Assembly: GCF_963669205.1 (NCBI RefSeq) | Contig: NZ_OY769915.1 | Span: 3,260,001 to 3,324,000, forward strand | From: an uncultured Roseibium sp. | GTDB lineage: Bacteria > Pseudomonadota > Alphaproteobacteria > Rhizobiales > Stappiaceae | Direction: 5' to 3' | DNA length: 64,000 nt | Shown here: positions 46,684 to 55,086 of the stretch, in pieces | Position numbering within the stretch: position 1 is the stretch's first letter | Layout of the letters: every line of letters begins with the position of its first letter | The notes under the pieces: generated by a model | What the model was told of the DNA's origin: nothing | Seen by the model: the letters and a program-made list of their open reading frames with translations, nothing else | The model's database searches: none | Made by a program: the position numbers and the translations under genes

Positions 46684-47340
46684 CTATCGAAAACGGTAGG
46701 CGAATTTCAGCATTTCGGTAAGGCCCTGCTGCGGATTGTCCTCAGCGAGACCGTTCTGGGAGAAAAACCGCGCCAGCCTTGCAATTCCGAGGTGATCATC
46801 CGGACCTCTAGGCGGTGGCTGTTCCATGAGCTTGGCCGCGATGATCCAGGACATGGTTCGGCGATACCGGTTCTTGTTGGCGGAAAACTCGGGATTGCTG
46901 GCCGCACGCTCGAACAATCCGCCCCAGGCCTGGTTCACTGCATCATTGATGGCCTCGACGCGAATGAACCCTGCCTTGTTGGGGCTGCGGGCCTTGTTCA
47001 GGAGATGATCGATGTTGTAGCCGGCGAGATCACTGCTGGTTGCCTTGATCCCGTAGACCTGGTCCACGAAACCCAGCCAGGCCTTCTGGTAGGACGAATA
47101 GCCCGCCCTCACCCAGACACTGGTGTTCTCGTCCGGGTTTCCCGGCTTGCTGACGATCGCGACGTTCTTCAGACTGCGCCGCCCGGCCCGTTCCGTTGCG
47201 ACCTCGTCATTGAACTCGTTCAGAAACACCAGTCGCCCCAGGGTGTCCGGATGCTCGACCTGTACCTGAACGAGCGGGTTGCGCACCCATGCATCGAACA
47301 ATGCTCTTTGCCGCCGCCCGATCAGTGCCTGCAAGCTCAT
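46684..47340 (-). CDS. Hypothetical protein, 218 residues
   Basis: Not recognised. No signal peptide or membrane helix. Rich in Asn, Arg and Ala with a weakly notable block YNIDHLLNKARSPNKAGFI at about 115-133, followed by VEAINDAVNQAWG. The DHLLN...R pattern recalls DHL-type blocks in some effector or nuclease families, but I cannot assign it. ATG 47340 has only a weak ribosome site (GGTG). It lies alone between tRNA-Val and the HU gene, in a place where tRNA-linked insertions can occur. Codon use looks like the neighbours. Confidence 0.75.
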   Translation of the reverse strand: MSLQALIGRRQRALFDAWVRNPLVQVQVEHPDTLGRLVFLNEFNDEVATERAGRRSLKNVAIVSKPGNPDENTSVWVRAGYSSYQKAWLGFVDQVYGIKATSSDLAGYNIDHLLNKARSPNKAGFIRVEAINDAVNQAWGGLFERAASNPEFSANKNRYRRTMSWIIAAKLMEQPPPRGPDDHLGIARLARFFSQNGLAEDNPQQGLTEMLKFAYRFR

Positions 47341-47437
47341 GAAGTATCACCGCTCACTCGTGATGTCTGTCTCGTCCAGACTACACCGAAATCGCCGTGG
47401 CCGACACAGGAACCGACCAACGGAATCGCTCAAAGCA

Positions 47438-47474
47438 AAAGCCCCGCCCCCGAGAACCGGGAACGGGGCTTTCA
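47438..47474 (-). terminator. Rho-independent terminator after hupB
   Basis: Stem AAAGCCCCG / CGGGGCTTT (47439-47447 and 47465-47473) 24 bases past the hupB stop. On the minus strand the second arm runs into TTTTGCTTTG. Confidence 0.8.
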
Positions 47475-47496
47475 AGACAGTCTTGCGCGTGTGAAC

Positions 47497-47772
47497 TTAT
47501 GCGTTCACGGCGTCTTTCAGGCCTTTGCCGGCCTTGAACTTCGGCGTCTTGGAAGCCGGGATCTGGATCGTTTCGCCAGTCCGCGGGTTGCGGCCTTCAG
47601 TTGCAGCCCGTGCGGAAACGGTGAAGTTGCCGAAACCGATGATGCGTACTTCGTCGCCGCTTTTCAGCGTTTCCGTGACAGCTTCAAAAGTTGCGTCAAC
47701 TGCTTCGCCCGCCTGCGCCTTGGTGAGGCCGGTCTTTTCTGCAACAGCTGCGACCAGATCGTTCTTATTCAT
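47497..47772 (-). CDS. hupB: DNA-binding protein HU
   Basis: Nucleoid protein that bends DNA as a dimer. 91 residues with the MNKNDLVAAVAEKTGLTKAQ start and GFGNFTVSARAATEGRNPRTG, the arm region with the conserved Arg/Asn-Pro tip (markers). Cleanly separated: AAAGGT ribosome site upstream, terminator downstream. Position after lon is the common alphaproteobacterial order. Confidence 0.98.
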   Translation of the reverse strand: MNKNDLVAAVAEKTGLTKAQAGEAVDATFEAVTETLKSGDEVRIIGFGNFTVSARAATEGRNPRTGETIQIPASKTPKFKAGKGLKDAVNA

Positions 47773-47898
47773 AGCAGATACCTTTCTAAGAAACGGCAGA
47801 GTGCCGACGATTCCTGTCAGCGCCGTTGCGCGAAATTCGGGCGAATTGACGCGAAACGCAAGTGATTTTTTCGCAGAAAACCGCCATTTCTACCGATT

Positions 47899-47932
47899 AT
47901 TCAAAAGAAAAGCCCCGGAATCCCCGGGGCTC
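47899..47932 (-). terminator. Rho-independent terminator after lon
   Basis: Stem AGCCCCGG / CCGGGGCT with a short loop at 47911-47931; on the minus strand the stem is followed by TTTTCTTTT. Lies 29 bases past the lon stop. Confidence 0.9.
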
Positions 47933-47959
47933 CTCGTTTTGTGCGGTGCAAATCGGCTT

Positions 47960-50389
47960 TTAGTGCGCCAAAACGCCCGACTTGTCCTTGTCCGATTCAC
48001 TCGCCTTGGCGGCGGCTTCGGCAGCACTTTCATCCCACTCGATCGGCTCCGGAAGACGCACGAGCGCGTTCTTCAGAACCTCTTCCATGCCGGAAACCGG
48101 GATGATTTCGAGCGAGTTTTTGACAGAGTCCGGAATGTCGGCAAGGTCCTTGGCGTTGTCTTCCGGGATCATCACGAGCTTGATTCCGCCGCGCAGCGCA
48201 GCCAGGAGTTTTTCCTTCAGCCCGCCGATCGGCAGCACCCTGCCGCGAAGCGTGATCTCGCCGGTCATGGCGACGTCGCGCCGCACCGGTATCCCGGTCA
48301 TGGTCGATATGACAGCTGCTGCCATGGCGATGCCCGCAGAGGGCCCATCCTTCGGCGTCGCCCCTTCCGGCACGTGAACGTGGATATCCTTCTTGTCGAA
48401 ATTCGGCGGTTCAATGCCGAAGTCGACAGCACGAGAGCGGACATAGGACGCCGCCGCGGAGATGGACTCCTTCATGACGTCTTTCAGATTCCCGGTGACG
48501 GTCATCTTGCCCTTGCCGGGCATCATCACCCCTTCGATCGTCAGCAGCTCGCCGCCGACTTCGGTCCAGGCAAGACCGGTGACAACACCGACTTGGTCTT
48601 CCAGTTCGGCTTCTCCGTAGCGATACCTCGGGACACCGAGGTAGTCCTCGACCACTTCCGTCGTCACCGTGATGCTGTCCTTGTCGCTCATGAGGATGTC
48701 CTTGACCGCCTTACGGGCCAGGGTCGCCATTTCACGCTCAAGATTACGGACACCGGCTTCGCGGGTGTAGCGGCGCACGACAAACTGCAGCGCGTCGTCT
48801 TCAATCGCGAATTCGCCTTCCCGCAGGCCATGATCCTTTTCGGCCTTCGGAAGCAGGTGGCGGCGGCAGATTTCGATCTTCTCTTCCTCGGTGTACCCGG
48901 CGATCCGGATGATCTCCATCCGGTCCATCAGAGGTCCCGGGATGTTGAGCGTGTTGGCCGTCGTCACGAACATCACATCGGACAGGTCGTATTCAACCTC
49001 CAGGTAATGATCCATGAAGGACGAGTTCTGTTCCGGATCGAGAACCTCCAGCAGCGCCGAAGACGGGTCACCGCGGAAATCCATGCCCATCTTGTCGATC
49101 TCGTCGAGCAGGAACAGCGGGTTGGATTTCTTCGCCTTTTTCATCGACTGGATGACCTTGCCGGGCATCGAACCGATATAGGTCCGGCGATGCCCCCGGA
49201 TCTCGGCCTCGTCGCGCACACCACCAAGAGACATGCGCACGAACTCGCGCCCCGTCGCCTTCGCAATGGACTTTCCAAGTGACGTTTTACCGACGCCGGG
49301 AGGCCCGACAAGGCAGAGGATAGGCCCGCGAAGCTTGTTTGCGCGGCTTTGAACGGCGAGATACTCGACGATCCGCTCCTTGACCTTGTCCAGACCGTAG
49401 TGATCAGTGTCGAGAACCTTCTCGGCAAGCGCGAGATCGTGCTTCACCTTGGATTTCTTGTTCCAGGGAATGCCGATCAGCCAATCCAGATAGTTGCGGA
49501 CGACCGTCGCCTCCGCAGACATCGGGCTCATTTGCTTGAGTTTCTTGATTTCCGCAGCCGCACGCTCGCGCGCTTCCTTGGTCAGCTTGGTCTTCTTGAT
49601 CTTTTCTTCGAGTTCGGCGACCTCGTCACGGCCGTCCTCGCTGTCGCCGAGTTCCTTCTGAATGGCCTTCATCTGCTCATTCAGATAGTACTCGCGCTGG
49701 GTCTTTTCCATCTGGCGCTTGACGCGCGAACGGATCCGTTTTTCAACCTGAAGGACGGAGATCTCGCTCTCCATCATGCCGAGAACGCGCTCAAGACGCT
49801 CGGCAACGGAGACCACGCCGAGAATTTCCTGCTTCTCGGGGATCTTGATCGCAAGATGCGAGGCGATCGTGTCTGCGAGTTTCGAATAGTCGTCGATCTG
49901 GTTGACCGCGCCCAGAACCTCAGGTGAAACCTTCTTGTTCAGCTTCACGTAATTCTCGAATTCCGAGACCACGGAGCGTGCAAGGGCTTCAACCTCGATA
50001 TTCTCGCCATCGCGTTCGGGCAGCACCGTCGCCGAAGCCTCGAAATAGTCTGTGCGGTCGGTGTACTCGCCGATCTGCGCGCGTGCGCCGCCTTCGACAA
50101 GCACCTTCACGGTGTTATCCGGCAATTTCAGGAGCTGCAGCACGGTGGCGAGCGTACCGACGTCGTAGATCTGGTCCGAATTCGGATCGTCGTCAGCTGC
50201 ATTTTTCTGGGTGGCCAGAAGAATGTGCTTGTCGGTCGTCATCACCTCTTCGAGCGCCTTGATCGACTTTTCACGACCAACGAAGAGCGGAACGATCATG
50301 TGCGGGAACACGACAATGTCACGCAGTGGCAGAACGGGATAGACAGCGGTGCTGTCTGCGTCGGTGGCGCGGATTTCTGCGTCGCTCAT
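47960..50389 (-). CDS. lon: ATP-dependent protease Lon
   Basis: Degrades misfolded and regulatory proteins in the cytosol. 809 residues: LON N-terminal domain (about 15-210), coiled linker, AAA+ module with Walker A GPPGVGKTSLG and Walker B LFLLDEIDKMG, then the S16 protease domain with the Ser in KDGPSAGIAM and Lys in GGLKEKLLAA. ATG 50389 has AAGGA at 8 bases; the ATG at 50422 is in frame but less well placed. A possible heat-shock promoter lies about 150 bases upstream. Confidence 0.98.
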   Translation of the reverse strand: MSDAEIRATDADSTAVYPVLPLRDIVVFPHMIVPLFVGREKSIKALEEVMTTDKHILLATQKNAADDDPNSDQIYDVGTLATVLQLLKLPDNTVKVLVEGGARAQIGEYTDRTDYFEASATVLPERDGENIEVEALARSVVSEFENYVKLNKKVSPEVLGAVNQIDDYSKLADTIASHLAIKIPEKQEILGVVSVAERLERVLGMMESEISVLQVEKRIRSRVKRQMEKTQREYYLNEQMKAIQKELGDSEDGRDEVAELEEKIKKTKLTKEARERAAAEIKKLKQMSPMSAEATVVRNYLDWLIGIPWNKKSKVKHDLALAEKVLDTDHYGLDKVKERIVEYLAVQSRANKLRGPILCLVGPPGVGKTSLGKSIAKATGREFVRMSLGGVRDEAEIRGHRRTYIGSMPGKVIQSMKKAKKSNPLFLLDEIDKMGMDFRGDPSSALLEVLDPEQNSSFMDHYLEVEYDLSDVMFVTTANTLNIPGPLMDRMEIIRIAGYTEEEKIEICRRHLLPKAEKDHGLREGEFAIEDDALQFVVRRYTREAGVRNLEREMATLARKAVKDILMSDKDSITVTTEVVEDYLGVPRYRYGEAELEDQVGVVTGLAWTEVGGELLTIEGVMMPGKGKMTVTGNLKDVMKESISAAASYVRSRAVDFGIEPPNFDKKDIHVHVPEGATPKDGPSAGIAMAAAVISTMTGIPVRRDVAMTGEITLRGRVLPIGGLKEKLLAALRGGIKLVMIPEDNAKDLADIPDSVKNSLEIIPVSGMEEVLKNALVRLPEPIEWDESAAEAAAKASESDKDKSGVLAH

Positions 50390-50532
50390 TTTTTTTCCTT
50401 TCTCAGCGTGTTCCGGCCCCATTCAAGAAAGCAACCGAAACACTGAAAAACGGCTTTCGGAGAAGTTTCCGACTGGCCGAACCGCAGCACCCCAAGCGAG
50501 CGTCCTGCAATTCGCACGAGCCGTCGTCAGTC

Positions 50533-50567
50533 CTATTAGGTGGACACCAGCACTCCTGGTGTCAAGG
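50533..50567 (-). promoter_or_regulatory. Putative lon promoter overlapping an inverted repeat
   Basis: On the minus strand CTTGAC (50566-50561) and CCACCT (50543-50538) are 17 bases apart, close to the alphaproteobacterial heat-shock (RpoH) pattern CTTGAA/C - CCAxxT. The spacer is almost entirely a perfect inverted repeat GACACCAG-N5-CTGGTGTC (50543-50563), as expected of an operator. Factor unknown. The leader would be about 140 bases. Confidence 0.4.
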
Positions 50568-50654
50568 CAGGTTTTGTTCCCAAATCGGTCTAGTCTGTTG
50601 ACGACTCGCACATCCGGTGGAAAACGCATCGGCAGTCTGCGGCCAATAGACAAA

Positions 50655-50690
50655 AAACAAAAATGCCGCTCGTCCGGAGCGGCATTCTTT
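50655..50690 (-). terminator. Rho-independent terminator after clpX
   Basis: Stem AATGCCGCTC / GAGCGGCATT (50662-50671, 50677-50686) with a 5-base loop; on the minus strand followed by TTTTTGTTTTTTG. Lies 34 bases past the clpX stop. Confidence 0.93.
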
Positions 50691-50719
50691 ATTGTTTTAC
50701 AGGAGAACGGCACATGTCG

Positions 50720-51985
50720 TCAGGCGCTGGTCGCCGACGTCTCTTCGCGATCCTCGTAGATATAAAGCGGTCTCGCCTCGCCTTTGACGACCTCCGGCGA
50801 AATCACCACTTCCTTGACACCCTTGAGACCAGGCAGTTCGTACATGGTATCCAGCAGGATGGATTCCAGGATCGACCGCAGCCCGCGGGCGCCCGTCTTG
50901 CGCTCGATCGCCTTGCGCGCGATCGCTTTCAGGGCCTCGTCATGGAACGCGAGTTCGACCTGTTCCATCTCGAACAGACGCTGATACTGCTTCACGAGCG
51001 CATTCTTCGGCTCGGTCAGGATCGTCACCAGGGCGTCTTCGTCGAGATCCTCGAGCGTTGCGATCACCGGAAGGCGGCCGACAAACTCCGGGATAAGACC
51101 GAATTTCAGAAGATCTTCCGGCTCCAGTTCCGCGAACAGTTCGCCGATGCGCCGGTCTTCCGGTGCATGAACCTGCGCCTGGAAGCCGATGGACGTCTGC
51201 GTTCCGCGATCGGAAATGATCTTGTCGAGACCCGCGAATGCACCACCGCAGATGAACAGGATGTTCGTCGTGTCCACCTGAAGGAATTCCTGCTGCGGGT
51301 GCTTTCTGCCGCCCTGCGGCGGAACAGAGGCAACCGTCCCTTCCATGATCTTCAGGAGGGCCTGCTGCACGCCTTCGCCGGAGACATCGCGCGTGATCGA
51401 CGGATTGTCGGCCTTGCGGCTGATCTTGTCGACTTCGTCGATGTATACGATGCCGCGCTGCGCGCGCTCGACATTGTAGTCAGCCGACTGGAGCAGCTTT
51501 AGGATGATGTTCTCGACATCTTCGCCGACATAACCGGCTTCCGTCAGCGTGGTCGCATCGGCCATCGTGAAGGGCACGTCCAGGATGCGTGCGAGTGTCT
51601 GCGCCAGAAGCGTCTTGCCGCAACCGGTTGGACCGACGAGCAGGATGTTGGACTTTGCCAGTTCAACATCGTTGTTCTTCGACGCGTGGTTCAGACGTTT
51701 GTAGTGGTTGTGAACGGCGACCGACAGAACCTTCTTCGCGCTGCCCTGTCCGATGACGTAATCATCCAGAACATCGCGTATTTCCTGAGGGGTCGGGATA
51801 CCGTCCCGCGACTTCACCAGCGAGGATTTGTTTTCCTCGCGGATGATATCCATGCACAGCTCGACACATTCATCGCAAATGAAAACAGTCGGGCCGGCGA
51901 TCAGCTTGCGAACCTCATGCTGGCTTTTGCCGCAGAAGGAGCAGTAGAGCGTATTCTTGGAATCGCCGCCGCTGGCCTTTGTCAT
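50720..51985 (-). CDS. clpX: ATP-dependent Clp protease ATP-binding subunit ClpX
   Basis: Unfoldase partner of ClpP. 421 residues: an N-terminal C4 zinc finger (CSFCGKSQHEVRKLI...CDECVELC, about 14-41), AAA+ with Walker A GPTGCGKTLLAQT, Walker B IVYIDEVDKI, and the IGF loop in the C-terminal part. Follows clpP by 234 bases with hairpins in between, so it may be partly or separately transcribed. Confidence 0.98.
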   Translation of the reverse strand: MTKASGGDSKNTLYCSFCGKSQHEVRKLIAGPTVFICDECVELCMDIIREENKSSLVKSRDGIPTPQEIRDVLDDYVIGQGSAKKVLSVAVHNHYKRLNHASKNNDVELAKSNILLVGPTGCGKTLLAQTLARILDVPFTMADATTLTEAGYVGEDVENIILKLLQSADYNVERAQRGIVYIDEVDKISRKADNPSITRDVSGEGVQQALLKIMEGTVASVPPQGGRKHPQQEFLQVDTTNILFICGGAFAGLDKIISDRGTQTSIGFQAQVHAPEDRRIGELFAELEPEDLLKFGLIPEFVGRLPVIATLEDLDEDALVTILTEPKNALVKQYQRLFEMEQVELAFHDEALKAIARKAIERKTGARGLRSILESILLDTMYELPGLKGVKEVVISPEVVKGEARPLYIYEDREETSATSA

Positions 51986-52148
51986 GTAGTCAACCTCGCG
52001 TTTGTGGGACTTATCCCCTTATCGTTCCCGTCACGGCCAAATTGTGGCGGAACCGGTCAGAAGCCGCCCTGGGGCGATGCTTCGCAATATTAAGTCATCA
52101 TGCTTCACCAATAAAAATCAATATAGGTTTAAGGTGAAGATGAAAACC

Positions 52149-52164
52149 CGGCATTAATCTGCCG
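52149..52164 (-). terminator. Weak terminator-like hairpin between clpP and clpX
   Basis: Stem CGGCA / TGCCG with a 6-base loop; on the minus strand followed by GGTTTTC. Short stem, so confidence is modest. Confidence 0.45.
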
Positions 52165-52170
52165 AAGTGC

Positions 52171-52207
52171 GATCTTTCGGAAGGATTCTGCATCCTTCCT
52201 TAAGATC
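52171..52207 (-). other. Long hairpin just after clpP
   Basis: Two nested stems, GATCTT / AAGATC outside and GGAAGGAT / ATCCTTCC inside (52179-52186, 52192-52199), with a 2x2 internal mismatch and 5-base loop. It begins 13 bases past the clpP stop and has no T run. It may protect the clpP message 3' end or set the clpP/clpX ratio. Confidence 0.6.
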
Positions 52208-52219
52208 GTTTTAGCAACG

Positions 52220-52855
52220 TCAGCTTTCCGCTTCCCCGCCGAGGGTGGTGCGATCGCTGATCACGTTATCTACGATACCGAATTCCTTGGCCTTTTCGGC
52301 GGTCATGAAGTTATCGCGCTCGAGCGCTTCTTCGACCTGATCAAGGCTCTGCCCGGTATGCTTCACATAGATTTCATTCAGCCGGTGCTTCATTGCCAGG
52401 ATTTCCTGTGCATGAAGCATGATGTCGGCCGCCTGTCCTCTGAACCCGCCGGAAGGCTGATGCACCATCACGCGCGCGTTGGGCAGGATGAATCGCATGT
52501 CCTTCTGGCCCGCAGCCAGAAGAAGCGATCCCATCGAGGCCGCCTGTCCGATGCAGAGCGTCGAAACAGCCGGACGGATGAATTGCATCGTGTCGTAGAT
52601 CGCAAGACCGGAGGTAACCAGGCCGCCGGGGGAGTTGATGTAGATTGCGATCTCTTTGCTCGGGTTGTCGGCTTCCAGATAGAGAAGCTGCGCGCTGACG
52701 AGGGTTGCCATGTGATCCTCAACCGGGCCGGTGAGGAAAATGATGCGCTCCTTCAGCAGGCGCGAAAAGATATCGAAGGCCCTCTCGCCGCGATTCGTCT
52801 GCTCGACGACCATCGGCACGAGAGTGTTCATGTAGATATCGACAGGATCCTTCAT
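52220..52855 (-). CDS. clpP: ATP-dependent Clp protease proteolytic subunit ClpP
   Basis: Tetradecameric serine protease chamber. 211 residues. The triad fits Ser107 in GQAASMGS, His132 in VMVHQPSGG and Asp181 in LERDNFMT. A GAGGTATG-type site precedes ATG 52855. It follows tig across a terminator, then clpX. Confidence 0.98.
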   Translation of the reverse strand: MKDPVDIYMNTLVPMVVEQTNRGERAFDIFSRLLKERIIFLTGPVEDHMATLVSAQLLYLEADNPSKEIAIYINSPGGLVTSGLAIYDTMQFIRPAVSTLCIGQAASMGSLLLAAGQKDMRFILPNARVMVHQPSGGFRGQAADIMLHAQEILAMKHRLNEIYVKHTGQSLDQVEEALERDNFMTAEKAKEFGIVDNVISDRTTLGGEAES

Positions 52856-52940
52856 ACCTCATCCATATGCTTGAGATGATGTCCGGTATCACCGGACTTA
52901 GACACAGGCCCTTGAAGCGCATCGATCAGGGCCCGACTCG

Positions 52941-52974
52941 AAAAAAGCGACATCCCGTATATATGGGATGTCGC
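52941..52974 (-). terminator. Rho-independent terminator after tig
   Basis: Perfect 10-bp stem GCGACATCCC / GGGATGTCGC with an 8-base AT-rich loop, followed on the minus strand by six T residues. About 80 bases past the tig stop. Confidence 0.94.
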
Positions 52975-53054
52975 CCTTAACGCAAATTCATGGCAGATGC
53001 GACATGAAGGCAAGGTTAAGGCCTTGACCGCATCTGGGGATATCAGGCCTGAAC

Positions 53055-54404
53055 TCAGGCGTCGTCTTCGTCTTCGGCGACCAGCTTTTCAAGCTCTTCC
53101 TTGCTGACCGTCTTGTCGGTGACCTTGGCGAGTTCAAGCATGAAATCGACGACTTTTTCCTCATAGATCGGTGCGCGCAGCGAAGCGAGCGCTTGCTGGT
53201 TGTTCTTGTAGTATTCGAACACCTGCTGTTCCTGGCCCGGGAACTGGCGAACGCGGTCATAGAGCGCGCGCTGCAGTTCCTCGTCTGTGACCTGGATGTC
53301 GTTCTTCTCGCCGATTTCGGAAAGAACCAGTCCGAGACGCACACGCCGTTCGGCGATCTTGCGGTATTCCGCCTTCGCCTCTTCTTCGGTCGTGTCTTCG
53401 TCTTCGAAGGTTTTCTCGTTCCGCTTCATGTCGTCTTCGACCTGACGCCAGACGATCTCGAATTCCGAATCCAGAAGTTTTTCCGGGAGTTCAAAGGAAT
53501 AGTGCTCATCGAGCTTGTCGAGCAGCTGGCGCTTGACGCGCTGGCGCGTCATCTGGCCGAACTGGCTCTCGATCTGGCCGCGAACGATTTCCTTCAGCTT
53601 GTCCAGTGATTCAAGACCAAGGCCGGTTGCGAATTCGTCGTCGATCTTGACGTCGCCGGGTGCGGCGACTTCCTTGACCTCGACATCGAACGTCGCGGCC
53701 TTGCCGGCAAGGTGCGCGGCCGGATAGTCATCGGGGAAGCTGACTTCAACAACTTTGGTGTCACCTGCCTTCAGACCTGCAAGCTGCTCCTCGAAGCCCG
53801 GAATGAACTGACCGGACCCCAGAACCAGCTGACCGTTTTCATCGGCACCGCCCTCGAAAGGCTCGCCGTCGATCTTGCCCAGATAGGACATGGTCACCCG
53901 GTCGCCGTCTTCCGCCGCGCCGTCCTTGGTATCGAACGGCGTGTTGTTCTTTGCGATATCCGTGACCTGCGTGTCGACTTCCTCGTCGGCGATCTCGACA
54001 ACAGGGCGTTCGATCTCGAAACCGGCGAAGTCGACGATTTCGAATTCCGGCAGAACGTCGTAGCTCATCTTGAACGACAGGTCCGCATCGCCGGCCATGA
54101 TCTTTTCGGCTTCTTCTTCCGGAAGATCGATTTCAGGCGTCAAAGCCGGGCGCTCGGAGCGCTCTTCAACAGCTTTCTGCGTGGTTTCCTGGATCGTGTT
54201 CGACAGGATTTCCGCCATGGCCTGACGGCCATACATCTTTTTGAGGTGCGCGACCGGCACCTTGCCCGGACGGAAACCTTTGATGTTGGCCTTGGACTTC
54301 ATGTCCGCCATGTAGTCTTCGAGCTTGGTGGCAAGATCACCAGCCGGAATATCGATTTTGAGCTCTCGCTTGAGGCCCTCGGAGAGGGTTTCGGTTACCT
54401 GCAT
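53055..54404 (-). CDS. tig: Trigger factor (ribosome-bound chaperone, PPIase)
   Basis: Binds L23 at the ribosome exit and shields nascent chains. 449 residues: the N-terminal ribosome-binding domain with the signature region IKGFRPGKVPVAHLKKMYG (about 39-57), an FKBP-type PPIase domain (about 160-245, GDRVTMSYLGKIDG) and a long helical C-terminal domain ending in an acidic tail (EEDEDD-like). First gene of tig-clpP-clpX-lon-hupB. Confidence 0.98.
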   Translation of the reverse strand: MQVTETLSEGLKRELKIDIPAGDLATKLEDYMADMKSKANIKGFRPGKVPVAHLKKMYGRQAMAEILSNTIQETTQKAVEERSERPALTPEIDLPEEEAEKIMAGDADLSFKMSYDVLPEFEIVDFAGFEIERPVVEIADEEVDTQVTDIAKNNTPFDTKDGAAEDGDRVTMSYLGKIDGEPFEGGADENGQLVLGSGQFIPGFEEQLAGLKAGDTKVVEVSFPDDYPAAHLAGKAATFDVEVKEVAAPGDVKIDDEFATGLGLESLDKLKEIVRGQIESQFGQMTRQRVKRQLLDKLDEHYSFELPEKLLDSEFEIVWRQVEDDMKRNEKTFEDEDTTEEEAKAEYRKIAERRVRLGLVLSEIGEKNDIQVTDEELQRALYDRVRQFPGQEQQVFEYYKNNQQALASLRAPIYEEKVVDFMLELAKVTDKTVSKEELEKLVAEDEDDA

Positions 54405-54733
54405 GGGTTTTTTCGTCCTCGATCCCGAGCGGCAATTCGCTCCGGAGGTTTTGTTTTAAATCCCGTGTGCCGCACCGCCTGCGCCTTCCTTTTTCCGAAA
54501 GCGTTCCAATAGCGGCGCCTCACCCCGAAGCGGACTCCGGGGCGCACGATGGGAGCGCGATAAAGCTTGGGGCTGAAAGTGTCAAGGGCAGACGCCCGAA
54601 ATTGCCTGCAAAAACCGATGATTCCGGCCTCGCACCGAAGACGGAACATCGCATTTCTGCAGGCGACCGGGCCAGCCGGTTTCACAGATCATCGTGCACC
54701 AATCAAGGGTTTGACGCGCCCCGTCTTTTGCTT

Positions 54734-55000
54734 AGGGTCAGGACTCACTAATTTGGTTGAATTGGCGCAGCAAACGGCGATGAGCTGCAAGGAAAAGCGC
54801 GACAAGCGGGCTTCCTGCCCGGTTGAGCGGTTTGACGAAGCAGACCGAAGCCGTTTTTGCGTCCCTAAGGGATAGGATGAATTTGCCCGGCAACGTCGTT
54901 GCAAATCTTTGGAAACCGGACGGTTTCCTGCAGCTTTGCGCCTTGTATCCGAATAAATACATCCCTACCAATTCATCCAAATAAATGGGTCCTGACCCTG
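54734..55000. mobile_element. MITE-like element or IS remnant, 267 bp
   Basis: The ends form a 32-bp imperfect terminal inverted repeat. Left end AGGGTCAGGACTCA... (54734-54765) and the reverse complement of the right end AGGGTCAGGACCCA... (54969-55000) agree at about 28 of 32 positions, including TTTGG and TGAATTGG further in. The interior has no transposase ORF but a perfect internal hairpin (GGAAACCG / CGGTTTCC, 54911-54928). The GGGTCAGGAC end resembles ends of IS5/IS427-type elements. I see no clear target-site duplication. It lies between tig and the aldo/keto reductase. Confidence 0.75.
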
Positions 55001-55086
55001 GAGCATTCAGGAAACCCGTTGCACGCTTCGTCACAAGGGTGCAGACGCTAGAGACCATCCGGTTATTCGAAAACTTAGAGGTAGAA

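Larger units (their letters stand above)
50390..50719. other. lon leader and promoter region, 330 bp
   Basis: Holds the clpX terminator (50655-50690), a perfect 8-bp inverted repeat (50543-50563) and a promoter-like pair for lon. No ORF with a ribosome site is seen. Confidence 0.6.

Noticed and set aside
50543..50563. CIRCE/HrcA operator in the lon promoter
   Set aside because: CIRCE needs TTAGCACTC-N9-GAGTGCTAA; this repeat has other arms and a 5-base spacer.
54985..55086. N-terminal extension of the aldo/keto reductase
   Set aside because: The 34 extra residues begin inside the mobile element's right inverted repeat; the ATG at 55087 has a ribosome site and matches the family start.
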